From Budorcas taxicolor (lineage: Eukaryota > Chordata > Mammalia > Artiodactyla > Bovidae): 64,000 bases of DNA. Below, in pieces: positions 42,542 to 53,005 of the stretch. The stretch is from the NCBI RefSeq assembly GCF_023091745.1, contig NC_068910.1, positions 53,989,272-54,053,271 on the forward strand, read 5' to 3'. The notes under the pieces are model-generated. The model was not told the origin of the DNA and did no database searches. It was given only the letters and a program-made list of their open reading frames with translations. The translations under genes and the position numbers were made by a program. Position 1 is the first letter of the stretch. Each line of letters starts with the position of its first letter.

Positions 42542-43284
42542 CCCAGCATCAGGAATTAATAATTGACCTGTTTGTCTGATATGCATATCATCTTCTTATT
42601 AACAAATGTGAAGCATTATAGACGAAGCCGGAGTCCCACCCCTATTCCTCTCCTCTCTTTGCCCTGACTTCAGTCAGCCCTGATGAGTATTATCTGTGTT
42701 TTCCAATCCATATTTTATAACTTTCATACATAATAGCCAATGTAGGGTATTAATTCACATACTGTTTTATTAATAAAGGACCCCTCCACAAGCCATGGCT
42801 ATTCTCACTCAAGTTTGTGTCCCAGAACTCCAGAGCCTGTCCTCTCTGGGCATGAGAGTAGCCTGTCTGGGGTCTGAGGCAGATCTGTGGATGTGGTTGC
42901 AGTGTCTCTGGCCCAGGAGTGAGGGTGTCACTGAGGAAGTGAGGGGGACCTCTGGGGAATTTCAGTCCTGCCTGCTTCCTCCACTTAGCGCGCTCGGCTA
43001 AAAATAGCAGAAGCTGAGCACCACCTGCAAAGTTCAGCTGTGAAGTCTCCTATTTGGAAATGAGAGAACGTTAGTAGCATTGCTGGTCATTTTCCAAGAA
43101 CAATCTTTGTTCAAGATGCCAAAGTTTCTGCAGATATCAATTGATGCAGGGTTTTCTTTAATGACCGGTGCCGTGTGTGGTAGGAAGCCCCCTAGGGTAC
43201 CTGTCATTAAGGGACCTTTCAGACACACATACTTCCTTCAGCTGTCCCTTTAGGCATTCCTATAATCACATTGTTCACTTAAAA
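42542..43284. other. Unique sequence, nothing recognised
   Basis: No gene or named repeat; the 68-codon frame at 42795-43001 lacks a domain. Confidence 0.45.
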
Positions 43285-43765
43285 AAAATGCAAAACGTGA
43301 GTTGTGAGTTAAGCTTTACTGGGGGCAAAATGAGGACTGCGGCTGGGAAACAGCACCTCAGGTAGCTCTGAGAGACCTGCTCCAAAGAGGTGGAGGGTGA
43401 GAAGAAATTCAGTGTGTGTATGATTTGGTGAAGGGGGAGTTCATGCAACAAATATTTATCTTTGCAAAAGTCTTCTGCTAGTCAGGAGGAGCTGATGTCA
43501 TCATGCAGGGATTAACTGCTTTTCTAGATATGAGGAGATACAAGAAGTAGGCTGATAAAATCAGCTCCTGAAAATATCTAACGATCTGAAGACCTGTTCT
43601 CTCAGTTTTTCCCAGAGCACAGAGTGCCTCATTCCTCCTCTCCAACCTGACCTACTATCAGGAGGGTTGAAAATCAGCAACTGCAGCATTACCTGATTTA
43701 ATCTTTGTAGAGGTACATGGTGAGTGCCCGTGACAAGTACCAGTTTGTAGTTGACAACATCAATC
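43285..43765. mobile_element. LTR-like repeat, copy 3 of 3
   Basis: Parallel to 10790-11280 by eye: 'gctgggaaacagcacctcag', 'gtcttctgctagtcaggagg', 'ctgcttttctagatatgagg', 'aaaatatctaacgatctgaa', 'gagcacagagtgcctcattc'. Divergence between the two copies is of the order expected for an old family. Confidence 0.62.
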
Positions 43766-43813
43766 TGGGTTCTACGTTGAAGTCATATTAAGCAGAATAG
43801 AAACCCCTTACGG

Positions 43814-43965
43814 ACTTCACTGGTGGTCCAGTGGCTATGACTCCAGGCTATCAGTGCGGGAGGCACGGGTTCTATTCCTGGTCGGGAAACTAGATCTTGC
43901 ATGCCACAACAAAGACTGGGTGCATCCAAGTAAATAAATAAAAATAAATATTGAAAAAGAAAAAG
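43814..43965 (+). mobile_element. CHR-type SINE
   Basis: 'ggacttcactggtggtccag', B-box region 'gggttctattcctggtcg', and an AAATA/AAAG tail. Confidence 0.87.
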
Positions 43966-44255
43966 AATTCCTTAAAGAATATTAAAATTCTTACAGAATC
44001 TTAATGAGGACCAACTTTTGAGCTTAAAGGCCATGGAGCCAGGAACAGTGGCCTGCTCCCAGCGTTTCTTCCAACACTGAGCTTGTTTCTGTGACTCTCA
44101 GCTTGTTTGTGACTATGTTTCCTTATGATACAAGCACTTTTATGAAATAAGAATCTGTGCATGTGCGTATGTATAGGAATACTTACTTGTACATGGTACA
44201 AAATTCAAAAGGTATGGAAAGGATAAACAGGAAAAAGAAGTCTCCTTTTTCTTAA
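43966..44255. other. Unique sequence
   Basis: Nothing recognised. Confidence 0.4.
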
Positions 44256-44984
44256 TGAAAGTGAAAGAGGAGAGTGAAAAAGTTGACTTAAAGCTCAACA
44301 TTCAGAAAACTAATATCATGGCATCTGGTCCCATCACTTCATGGAAAATAGATGGGGAAACAGTGGACACACTGGCTGACTCTATTTTTCTGGGCTCCAA
44401 AATCACTGCAGATGGTGATTGCAACCATGAAATTAAAAGACTTGCTCCTTGGAAGGAAATTTATGACCAACCTAGACAGCATATTAAAAGGCAGAGACAT
44501 TATTTTGCCAACAAAGGCCTGTCTAGTCAAGGCTATGGTTTTTCCAGTGGTTGTGTATGGATGTGAGAGTTGGACTGTGAAGAAAGCTGACTGCTAAAGA
44601 ATTGATGCTTTTGAACTGTGGTGTTGGAGAAGACTCTTGAGAGTCCCTTGGAGGGACCAGTCCCTCCAAGTCCATCCTGGAGGAGATCAGTCCAGGGTGT
44701 TCATTGGAGGGACTGATGTTGAAGCTGAAACTCCAATACTTTGGCCACCTAAGGAGAAGGAGCTGACTCATTTGAAAAGACCCTGATGCTGGGAAAGATT
44801 GAGGACAGGAGGAGAAGGGGACGACAGAGGATGAGATGGGTGGATGGCATCACCGACTCGATGGACATGGGTTTGCGTGGACTTCGGGAGTTGATGATGG
44901 ACAGGGAGGCCTGGCGTGCTGCGGTTCATGGGGTTGCAAAGAGTCGGACATGACTGAGCGACTGAACTGAACTGAACTGAGTGC
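44256..44984 (+). mobile_element. BovB LINE 3' part
   Basis: Sense BovB from the reverse-transcriptase thumb (KLNIQKTNIMASGPITSWKI) to the 3' terminus with the tandem tail 'aactgaactgaactga'. The frame shifts after about 44445 and again further on, so the product is broken. A palindrome at 44647-44670 replaces usual BovB sequence. Confidence 0.94.
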
Positions 44985-45452
44985 CAGATATACACACTGA
45001 GAACAACAAAATATTGCTGAGGGAAATGAAAGAAGATAAAAATAAATACACATCAGAGTTCATGGGTTGGAAGACTCCTTATTGTTAAGATGGCAATTTC
45101 CCCAAAACTGACTTAATTCAATACAATTCTTATCAAAATTTCAACAGACTATTTTTTATAGAAATTGATAAGCTGATCAGAAAATGTATATGGGAATACA
45201 AATAACCTTGCAGAGCCAAACAGTTTTGAAAAGGAAAATCAAAATTGGAGGATTTATGTTGTACAATCTCAAAACTTATTAAAGCTCCGATATGCAAAAG
45301 GTATTATTATGCCAGTTAGGGTACCAGTATCCTGAGATGTGCTACAGAATTGATGAATCTTGAAAACATTATGCTAGGTGAAAAAAGCCAAATGCAAGAA
45401 ACTACATATAGCATGATTCCATTTATATAAAGTGTTCAGAAAAGGCAGACTT

Positions 45453-45557
45453 GGGACATATGTATACCTATGGCTGATTCATGTGGATGTATGTCAGAAA
45501 CCAACATGATATTGTAAAGCAATTATCCTTTGATTAAAAATAAATTTAAAAAAAGTA
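45453..45557 (+). mobile_element. Short ruminant L1 3' tail
   Basis: About 105 bp: 'ggctgattcatgtggatgta', 'gtcagaaaccaacatgatat', 'aaagcaattatcctttgatt' and an AAATAAA tail. An extreme 5' truncation within the older L1. Confidence 0.8.
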
Positions 45558-45644
45558 GATCAGTGGCTGCCTGGGGCTAGATATGGATAGTGGGATTGTC
45601 TGCAAAAGAGCTCTAGGGAATTGGCTAAAGGGATGTTCTAAAAA

Positions 45645-45755
45645 TCAAATGTTAAGACGCTGCACTTCCAATGCAGGAAGTGTGGTTTGGGGAACTAAGG
45701 TTCCATATGCCACTCATAAGTAAATAAATAAAGTGAGTAAGAAACACTCTTTAAA
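45645..45755 (+). mobile_element. CHR-type SINE, diverged
   Basis: 'gttaagacgctgcacttcca' and 'gggaactaaggttccatatg', with AAATA tail. The head is lost. Confidence 0.7.
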
Positions 45756-45868
45756 AAAAATAAAATTGGAATGTGATGATCATTCAACTTTGTAAGTCTA
45801 CTGGAAATGATTGGGTGAATGAATTTACAATGGGTGAATTTTGTGATATATAAATTGTACATCAATAA

Positions 45869-45997
45869 CGGAGAAGGCAATGGCAACCCACTCCAGTACT
45901 CTTGCCTGGAAAATCCCATGGATGGAGGAGCCTGGTGGGCTGCCGTCTATGGCATTGCACAGAGTCGGACACGACTGAAGTGACTTAGCAGCAGCAG
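45869..45997 (+). mobile_element. Bov-A2 SINE, single-unit form
   Basis: One Bov-A unit with the 'cagcagcagcag' end at about 45987-46000, the same shortened structure as 7149-7280. Confidence 0.9.
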
Positions 45998-46454
45998 CAG
46001 CTGCAAGAAACTATGAAAATTGCTTATCAGAGCCAGTTGTGTCCTGTAAGCGGAGAGACATCCAGATTTCTGATGTTTCGAGTGTGAGGCTCCTTGAGTC
46101 TGCTTCTACTGAGCACTGTGAGTGGAAATTGAGAGAAATCTCTCCATGACTTTGGAGTCTAGGTTTGATCAAGTATCTGGCACCCACTGTAAAAGCAGAG
46201 GCCCTTGCTGCCGTAGCCGGAGATCTGTAAGTGTGATTTCTATTGTCTAGTTAAGCAGAAATAAAGGGTAAGAAAGGAAACTAACTTGAAGAATCAGACT
46301 ACAATTCACGCTATTGGTGATGGAGTCAAGTGGAGATAACATGAGGAAAGATCGCAAACAAGTTCGTATTTAACAACTTGTATAACTGCTTTTTAAAAAT
46401 AAGTTGAATCTTTTTTATTTTAAAATTGTATTGTCTTCTAATTTTATTATTATC
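45998..46454. other. Unique sequence, nothing firm
   Basis: A splice-donor-like 'gtaagtgtg' occurs at 46227 but no matching exon frame supports it. No gene called. Confidence 0.4.
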
Positions 46455-46828
46455 TGTATTTATATATTTATCTGGCTGCTCCAGCTTTTTGTTCCAGCAC
46501 ATGGAGTCTCCCGTCGTTGAATCTTTTATCTTCGTTGCGGCATGTGGGATCTTTCTTTTATTTTTACTGGAATATAATTGCTATACAATGTTGTGGTAGT
46601 TTCTTCTGTACAGCATCATGAATTAACCATATGTATGCATGTGTCCCCTCCCTCTTCAGCCTCCTCCACACCCTCGTATTCCACCCGTCTAGGTTGTCAC
46701 AGAGCACCAAGCTGAGCTCCCTGTGCCAAAGCTGTGGCATGTGGGATCTAGTTCCCTGACCAGGAATCGACCCCAGGCCCCCTGCATTGAGAGTGCAGAG
46801 TCTTAGCCACTGGACTCCAGAGAAGTCC
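46455..46828 (-). mobile_element. CHR-type SINE split by L1
   Basis: Tail-side part at 46455-46552 ('tatctggctgctccagcttt'), head-side part at 46736-46828 ('actggactccagagaagtcc'). The 14-bp duplication ggcatgtgggatct at 46539-46552 and 46736-46749 is the TSD of the L1 that sits between. Confidence 0.92.
46553..46735 (-). mobile_element. L1 3' end nested in a SINE
   Basis: 183 bp of antisense ruminant L1 terminus ('ttgctatacaatgttgtggt', 'taggttgtcacagagcacca'). Bounded by a perfect 14-bp TSD in the SINE. Confidence 0.92.
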
Positions 46829-47424
46829 CTGAATAATTTTGTATAACTCGCTTCTATTCAGTTATTAACATATGGGGCTGAGCCCCATTAAGTGGTCTGC
46901 AGATATTCAGTGTATGAAAACACCAAGGTAAGAAAATGCTTTCTATTGCTACTACATAATTGAAGCTTGCATGATCTTTGTCATCAGTGTTTCTTTGCAA
47001 GTGTTTTCCTTTCTTACAATTTTTCCTCCTACCACACATATCTGCTTATTTTGAATTTTTACCTCTTCTTAAAGACCTAACTCAAATACCACTCCATAGC
47101 TCATTTCTTCCTAGAGCTATGATTGTGTAAATAGATGATCAAGCATGCTTGTGTACAAGGAAGGGTGCGTCACTGGTCCCGCCTCTAGGGCACCTCTAAG
47201 TGCTTGTTGCATTGAATGGAATGTACCACCCCCTAGTGGCCGAATAGAAAAACAACCTCAACTTTTCAGAAGGATGGCCCATTTCTTCCAACTCCCGTGG
47301 ACTTTGGAGGGCTCAAAATTTGTGGAAATCAATTCAAGAGTTTTGAGGGCGATGTTCTAAAATTGGAATGTGGTGATGTTTGCATGACCCCCTCAAATCA
47401 AGAGCGGCTTGGACTCTTTCTTGG
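46829..47424. other. Unique sequence with possible L2 relic
   Basis: 47050-47120 ('aaagacctaactcaaatacc') resembles sense-strand L2 sequence. Otherwise no gene or repeat. Confidence 0.45.
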
Positions 47425-47616
47425 CGAAGTGAAGTGGCTTAGTCGTGTCCCACTCTTTGCGACCCCTTGGACTTGTAGCCCACCAGGCTCCTCTGTCCAT
47501 GGGATTTTCCAGGCAAGAATACTGGGGTGGGTTGCCATTTCCTTCTCCAGGAGATCTTCCCGACCCAGGGATCTAACCCAGGTCTCCCGCATTGTAGGCA
47601 GACGCTTTACCGGTGG
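47425..47616 (-). mobile_element. Bov-tA SINE lacking the end of its head
   Basis: Antisense copy stopping at 'gcagacgctttaccggtgg', so the last ~20 bp of the tRNA-like head are absent. A 5' truncation of the SINE. Confidence 0.9.
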
Positions 47617-47865
47617 AAATTACCTTTTTTCCATTTCCACCCCCCTCCCTACTCCTTCTATCACTTTTCCCTTTTCTCCCTTATGGACCTTCCCCCACCC
47701 TTGTCACCAATTTTGATGTCTTGACCCTTCACTTCTTGTTATCAACATTTCATTACTGAGTTATTTGAAATTGTGATTTCCTTTTGATTTCTGCTTGTTT
47801 ATTATATTCGGGTGTTCCCAATGTGAACACACAGGAAGCATTATTTTCTTTTCGTTTTGTTTAAA
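47617..47865. other. Pyrimidine-rich unique sequence
   Basis: C- and T-rich stretch at 47625-47710; no gene. Confidence 0.4.
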
Positions 47866-48078
47866 GGACTTCCCAGGTGGTGCTAGTGGTAAAGAAGTCG
47901 CCTGCCAATGCAGGAGACATAAGAGATGTTGGTTTGATCCCTGGGTTGGGACGATCCCCTGGAGGAGGGCATGGCAGCCCACTCCAGTATTCTTGCCTGA
48001 AGAATCTCATGGACAGAGGAGCCTGGCGGGCTGTGGCCTGTAGGGTCGCGAACTGAAGTGACTTAGCACACACAGGAC
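47866..48078 (+). mobile_element. Bov-tA SINE
   Basis: Full-length copy of the 'gtggtgctagtggtaaagaa' head variant, ending in acacaca. Confidence 0.92.
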
Positions 48079-48082
48079 ACAG

Positions 48083-48162
48083 TGGGGACTTCCCTGGTGG
48101 TACAGTGGATGAGAATCCACCCGCTAGTGCAGGGCGCACGAGTTTGATCCCTGGTCCTGGAG
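48083..48162 (+). mobile_element. CHR-type SINE, head half
   Basis: 'ggacttccctggtggtacag' to 'gtttgatccctggtcctgg', then directly L1 sequence. Its 3' half is missing. Confidence 0.8.
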
Positions 48163-48610
48163 GATAATTGCTTTACAATATTGTGTTGGTTTCTGCCATA
48201 TACCAACGTGAATTGGCCATAGGCATGCATATGCCCCTCCCTCTTGAACTCCCTCGCTCGACCTCCCTCCCCATCCCAGCGCTTCTAGGTTGTCACAGAG
48301 CACCAGATTTGAGCTCCCTGCGTCATACAGAAAATTTCCACTGACTGTTTAACTTCACATGTGGTAATATACGTATGTTTCCATGCTGCTCTCTCGATTT
48401 GTTCCACTCTCTCCTCTCTTTGCAGGCTGTGTGATGATAGCTGTTCTGACTGGTGTGAGAACAGTCACAATGAGAACTACCTCATTGTCGTTCTGATCTG
48501 CGTTTCTCTAGTAATTAGTGATGTTGAGCATCTTTTCGTATGCCCGTTGCCCATCTGTATGTTATCTATGGAGAAATGTCTGTTCAGGTCTTCTGCCCAT
48601 CTTTTTTGGG
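48163..48610 (-). mobile_element. Ruminant L1 3' part
   Basis: Antisense: 'ttgctttacaatattgtgtt', 'ccaacgtgaattggccatag', 'taggttgtcacagagcacca', then upstream 'ttgtcgttctgatctgcgtt' and 'tgttgagcatcttttcgtat', which is the ORF2 C-terminal end in the minus frame. Confidence 0.87.
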
Positions 48611-48885
48611 GGGGATTTTTTTTTCTTTAATATTGAGCCTCAGTCTGATCTTTGTTCCCACTGCGCATCTACTGGTGCACAAACCCATGTACAAAGGTGA
48701 TTTCCAAAGTCCTGGGATCAAACGTCTTTATCATAAAGTTTCAGCAACTCTTTTAAGAGTCTGTAATCACTTATTTCTTTAAGTTTAGAGACATAGTTAA
48801 TGTAATTGCTCAGAATTCACCTGGCATGATAGAATGTTAAAGACAAGAGCATAGAGGCGGTCAGATGATTAAAAATCTTTATTAA
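48611..48885. other. Unassigned, possible diverged SINE
   Basis: 48611-48725 begins with G- and T-runs and ends 'ttccaaagtcctggg', suggestive of a degraded CHR copy. Not firm. Confidence 0.35.
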
Positions 48886-49003
48886 CAGGGACTTTGCTGA
48901 GACTTCATGCTCCCAATACCTGGGGCCTGGGTTAGTTCCCTGGTTGGGGAACTAGATCCCACATGCCACCACTAAGACTTGCTACAGCCAAATAAATATC
49001 CCC
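48886..49003 (+). mobile_element. CHR-type SINE
   Basis: 'gggactttgctgagacttca' head with a deletion, then 'ggttggggaactagatccca' and an AAATAAAT tail. Confidence 0.83.
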
Positions 49004-49028
49004 CTCCTTTTTTAAAGGAAGGAGATAT

Positions 49029-49331
49029 AGGACTTCCCTGGGGACACAGTGAATAAGAATCCACTTGTCACTGCAGGGGACATGGGTTCAGTCCCTGGTC
49101 TGGGAAGATTCCACGTGCCGTGGGGCAGCTAAGCCCACGAGCCACAGCTGTTGGAGCCTGTGGGCCTAGAGCCCCTGCTTTACAACAAGAGAAGCCGCAG
49201 CAGTGAGAGAACCTGTGCCCAGCCGTGAGGAGTAGCCGGCATTTGCCACAACTAGATGAAGCCCCCCAGCAGCAAGGAAGACCCAGCGCAAGCACAGATA
49301 GACAAATTAAAAAACCCATTAAAATAAAAAA
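49029..49331 (+). mobile_element. CHR-type SINE, long form, sense
   Basis: About 300 bp: 'ggacttccctggggacacag', 'ccacagctgttggagcctgt', 'caacaagagaagccgcagca', ending in an A-rich tail. It is the clearest sense-orientation long variant. The flanks share 'ggagatat'/'gagagatat'. Confidence 0.9.
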
Positions 49332-49384
49332 GGAGAGATATTAATAAAAACGATCTTTATTAATGAATGAGAAAATAGAGTCTC

Positions 49385-49480
49385 CAAGGTGAAGTGACTT
49401 ACCTGATGTCACACAGCTTGCTTATAACACAGCCAAGATTAAAACCCAGGTCTCTTAAATTCCAGTTTTGCGCACTTTGC
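49385..49480 (-). mobile_element. MIR SINE relic
   Basis: 'gtgaagtgacttacctgatg', 'tcacacagcttgcttataac' and 'attaaaacccaggtctctta' follow the antisense MIR core in order. Confidence 0.75.
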
Positions 49481-49504
49481 AGAGCTCTGTGCAGTCTAAG
49501 CACA

Positions 49505-49715
49505 GTGTGCAAGCAGTGAAGCGTGGCTCAAAGAGCCAGGACCTTGGAACCAAACAGAAGTTATTGGAAACTCAGCCTTGCCACTTGCTAAATCATATTA
49601 GATAAGTTACATAAGCATGTCTCCTCCTCTGTAAAACTGATAGACTCTTGCACTGACCTTATAAAGTTGTTGTTTGAAAATTAAAAATATAAAACACTTA
49701 GCATAGGAAAATATG
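49505..49715 (+). mobile_element. MIR SINE relic
   Basis: Sense MIR: 'cagccttgccacttgctaaa' core, 'gtctcctcctctgtaaaact', then 'aaatataaaacacttagcat'. Diverged but collinear. Confidence 0.72.
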
Positions 49716-49764
49716 TAGTTCTATAAAAAAAATAATTATCCTTTGAGACCAGTAGATTGTAATA

Positions 49765-49955
49765 GCTAAGACAGTGATCTCAGCTTAGAGTCAGACAGCT
49801 GCTGGTTCACCTTGTAGGGCCTTTGGAAAGCTATGTAACTTCTCTGGATGTTAGTTTCCTCATCTGTAAGATGGGAATAATAATAACATTTCTCTTTTTG
49901 AGAATCTAGAAGCCTGAATGAAATAGTGCACGAAAAGTCAGCGCTCAGTAAAGAA
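49765..49955 (+). mobile_element. MIR SINE relic
   Basis: 'gtaacttctctggatgttag', 'tcctcatctgtaagatggga' and 'ataataataacatttctctt', ending 'gcgctcagtaaa'. The best preserved MIR in the window. Confidence 0.82.
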
Positions 49956-50164
49956 ATGCCTTCAACAGCATCCCTTCCGGCTCCCCGTGGCAGCTCAGAC
50001 CTCCTAAAGAGCAGACCACTGGACTAGAGAATTTAGTCTAGGAAGTATTTTATTAGAAAACAGTGTTTCCTTTCCAAAGTGGTGAAGTTTGCAAGGAGAG
50101 CTGCAGTAATGACTTTTTATTGTCAAATGAGTATTGATCACCACGTGTGAGCCATGGGGCTGCT
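49956..50164. other. Unique sequence
   Basis: Nothing recognised. Confidence 0.4.
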
Positions 50165-50540
50165 GGGTGAGCTCTTCTTTAACTCCCTCAATAACACCGC
50201 GAGGTAGGGCTCAGAATACTCAGATGCAGACAGATGAAGTAACTGACCAAGGGTCATCCTGTGTGCATGCTCAATTACTCAGTAGTGTTCAACTCTTTGT
50301 GACCCCAAGGACTGTAGCCTACCAGGCTTCTCCATCCATGGGATTCTCCAGGCAAGAATACTGGAGTGGGTTGCCATGCCCTCCTCCAGGGCATCTTCCT
50401 GACTCAGGGACATCTCCTGCATTGGCAGGTGGGTTCTTGACTGCTGAGTCACCAGGGAAGCCCCAGGGTCAGCCTAAGACCTTCTAAGTTTCATTCCGGT
50501 CCAGGTTGCTCCAAACTCTGTACCATTCCACTGCACTATT
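50165..50540 (-). mobile_element. MIR relic split by Bov-tA
   Basis: 50165-50260 ('aacaccgcgaggtagggctc', 'gatgaagtaactgaccaagg') continues at 50476-50540 after the SINE. The split lies inside the 'caaggtca' part of the MIR core. Confidence 0.62.
50261..50464 (-). mobile_element. Bov-tA SINE inside MIR
   Basis: Antisense copy. TSD agggtcatcct (50250-50260) versus agggtcagcct (50465-50475). Confidence 0.92.
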
Positions 50541-50756
50541 TTAATTCTGCTTCCCCAGCTGAACTGTTGGGAGAATTAAAACCTGAAACAGAAAAATTAT
50601 GCTACGTTTCGACAACCTTTTTCAACCACTAAAAAACAGTAAGAGATAGCATCTGTACATGCCTTTTATAATGTCAGGAAAAGCCCTTTTCATGTGTAGT
50701 CATCCCACCAAATGTCTTAAATATTCCTAAATGTAGCTCCTATCACAATAGGCTTT
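50541..50756. other. Unique sequence
   Basis: Nothing recognised. Confidence 0.4.
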
Positions 50757-50877
50757 CCCTTTTTTTGGCCGCACTCCAAGGCATCTGGGATCTGAGTTCT
50801 CCAACCAGAGATCGAACCTGCACCCCCTGCAGTGGAAGCACGCAGTCTTAACCACTGGACCCCCAGGCATGTCCCCG
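50757..50877 (-). mobile_element. CHR-type SINE
   Basis: Reversed copy beginning in T-run 50761-50767, 'gagatcgaacctgcaccccc', head 'ccactggacccccaggcatg'. Confidence 0.87.
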
Positions 50878-50889
50878 ACAGTCGGCTTT

Positions 50890-51110
50890 AAGAGCCTGTG
50901 TTAGTTTGCTAGGTTGCCATAACGCCATAACTAAATGCCACCACCTTGATGACTTAAACAGCAGAACTCTCTTCCTCACCTTTCTGGAGGCTGGAAGTCC
51001 AAGATCCAGGTGCTGGCAGGTTTGCTTCCTCCTAAGGCCTCGCTCCTTGGCCTGCAGATGGCCCCACTTCTGTGCACACGCACCCTGGTGTCTCTTCTTC
51101 ATGTTTTGTT
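50890..51110 (-). mobile_element. MaLR-like LTR, left half
   Basis: 'gtgttagtttgctaggttgc', 'gatgacttaaacagcagaac', 'ctggaggctggaagtccaag' and 'ctccttggcctgcagatggc' follow a common mammalian MaLR (MLT1/MST-type) LTR in antisense. The other half is at 57190-57412, on the far side of a 6-kb L1-based insertion. Confidence 0.6.
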
Positions 51111-51246
51111 TATTTTTGTGGGAAGAACACTTAACTTGAGATCTAGTCTTTTAACCAGTTTTTAAGTTCAAAACACTGTATTGTGAACTAGGTTGTACCC
51201 AGAACTCTGGAACCTACTCACCTTGTGTTAACAGACATTTATACCC

Positions 51247-51600
51247 TGGTGTTGGAGAAGATTCTTGAGCTTCCCTTGGGCTGCAAGATCCAACCAGTCC
51301 ATCCTAAAGGAAATCAGTCCTGAATATTCATCGGAGGGAGTGATGCTGAAGCTGAAACTCCAATACTTTGGCCACCTGATTTGAAGAACTGACTCATTTG
51401 AAAAGACCCTGATGCTGGGAAAGATTCAAGGCAGGAGGAGAAGGGGATGATGGAGGATGAGGAGGTTGGATGGCATCACCGACTCAATGGACATGATTTT
51501 GAGCAATCTCCAGAAGTTGGTGATGGACAAGGAAGCCTGGCATGCTGCAGTCCATGGGGTCACAAAGAGTTGGACATGACTGAGCAACTGAACTGAACTG
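51247..51600 (+). mobile_element. BovB LINE 3' fragment in L1
   Basis: Sense BovB end, from 'tggtgttggagaagattctt' to the 'actgaactga' terminus. L1 reads continuously across it with ataccc repeated at 51241-51246 and 51601-51606. Confidence 0.93.
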
Positions 51601-51796
51601 ATACCCGTGGAACCACATCTCCCCATTTCTGCCTCCCCTGGCCCCAGCAACCACCATTCTACTCTCTGCTTATATGGGTTTGACTACTTTAGATTCCTCG
51701 TATAAGTGGAGTTACCCAATATCTGTCCTTTCGTTATTGGCTTATTTCACAAAATATCCTATAGGTTCCCCTATGTTATTGCATATGGCAGGATCT

Positions 51797-52134
51797 TCTC
51801 TCTCTCTCTCTTTTTTAATGTATAGAATGTTTATTGAAGTATTATTTGTAATGACAAAAATGAACATCATAAAACATCTCATTATAAGTTTTTGCTTAGA
51901 CCAACTATGCTGTTGACTTGGATGGAATCCTGTTAAATCATGTAATATAGCTTTATAGTATACATAGTATACATCAAAGTGCTAAATTAAATCTCTACAC
52001 AATGTGGGATGATAGTCACCTGTGTATGTGTGTGTGTGTGTGTGTAGCAGGAAAATATTAGGAGAAAGTGAAAGATTAGCAAAATGAGCATATGATTGTA
52101 TAGAATTAGTTAAGTTTGGGTTGTAGGATGATGT
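51797..52134 (-). pseudogene. Possible retrocopied 3'UTR fragment
   Basis: Not L1: it interrupts the L1 between 'gcatatggcaggatcttc' and 'aaaggctgaatagtactcca'. On the minus strand it ends with an aataaa signal (51830-51835 on the + strand as tttatt), then after about 13 nt an A-run and a (GA)n stretch, i.e. a decayed poly(A) tail. It contains a (CA)n at 52021-52046. The flanks share only 'aggat'. It looks like the 3' untranslated end of an mRNA retrocopied by L1; the parent gene is not identified. Confidence 0.45.
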
Positions 52135-52363
52135 TTTTTAAAGGCTGAATAGTACTCCATTCTCTCTTTCTCTGTATACAGCATATTTTGTTTATGCATT
52201 CATGTGTCTCTAGACATTTAGATTGTTTCCATATCTTGGTTATTGTAAATAATAATGCAGTGAATGTGGGAATGCAGATATCTCTCCACGTCCTGGCCAA
52301 CGCTTGTTGTTTTTGGTCTTGATAATGGTCATCCTAAAAGGTGTGAGGTGAGATCTCATTGTG

Positions 52364-52689
52364 TTTTTAAAAAAATAATTTTATTTATTTATTTATTTAT
52401 GGCTGTGCCAGGACTTCGTTGGTGTCTGGGCTTTTCTGTAGTTGCGGAGGGTGGGGGTTATTCTTCGCAGCAGTGCAAGGCCTTTTCATCGGGGTGATTG
52501 CTCTTATTGCAGAGCGTGGCTCTAGGGCTCTCAGGCTCAATAGCTGTAGTTCCCAGGCTCTAGAGCACAGGCTTAATAGTTGTGGCTTAGTTGCTCCGAG
52601 GCACGTGGGATCTTCCCGGATCAGGGACTGAACCCGCGTCTCCTGAATTGGCAGGTGGACTCTTTACCACTGAGCCCTCAGGGAAGCCC
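52364..52689 (-). mobile_element. CHR-type SINE, long form, in L1
   Basis: Reversed long copy with (TTTA)n tail at 52378-52400. L1 'tctcattgtg' is duplicated as 'cctcattatg' across it. Confidence 0.92.
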
Positions 52690-52980
52690 TCATTATGGTT
52701 TTGATTAGCATTTCCCTGATGCTTCCTGATGCTGAGCACCTTTTCACATACCTGTTGGCTATTACATGTTTTCTGTGGAGCGATATCTATTCAAGCGCTT
52801 TGTCCATTTTGTAACTGGGTTGTTTGTGTTTTTGATATTGAGTTTTACAAGTTCTTTATATATTTTGGATACTAACGCCTTATCAGATGTATGATTTGCA
52901 GGTGTTTTCTCCCATTCCATTGGCTGTCTTTTCGTTTTGTTATTGGTTTTCTTTGCTGTGCCGAAGCTTTTCATTTTGAT
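52690..52980 (-). pseudogene. L1 ORF2 C-terminal relic
   Basis: The minus frame 52762-52974 reads SFGTAKKTNNKTKRQPMEWE, then DKALVSKIYKELVKLNIKNT and NNPVTKWTKRLNRYRSTEN. This is the well-known C-terminal part of L1 ORF2 (endonuclease/reverse-transcriptase protein). A stop near 52762 and missing flanks show it is dead. Confidence 0.9.
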
Positions 52981-53005
52981 AGTCCCATTTGTCTATTTTT
53001 TGCTT

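Larger units (their letters stand above)
44985..45868 (+). mobile_element. Old L1 ORF2 and 3' relic, split
   Basis: 45000-45310 keeps ORF2-like phrases in broken frame (REMKEDKN, then QNFNRLFFIEIDKLI). 45350-45452 and 45558-45640 are 3' sequence, and 45756-45868 ends with 'tgggtgaattttgtgatata'. Interrupted by a short L1 tail (45453-45557) and a CHR SINE (45645-45755). Confidence 0.7.

Noticed and set aside
46160..46235. Exon-like stretch ending at a gtaagt donor
   Set aside because: A donor-like hexamer alone is common by chance, and there was no acceptor or conserved frame to support it.
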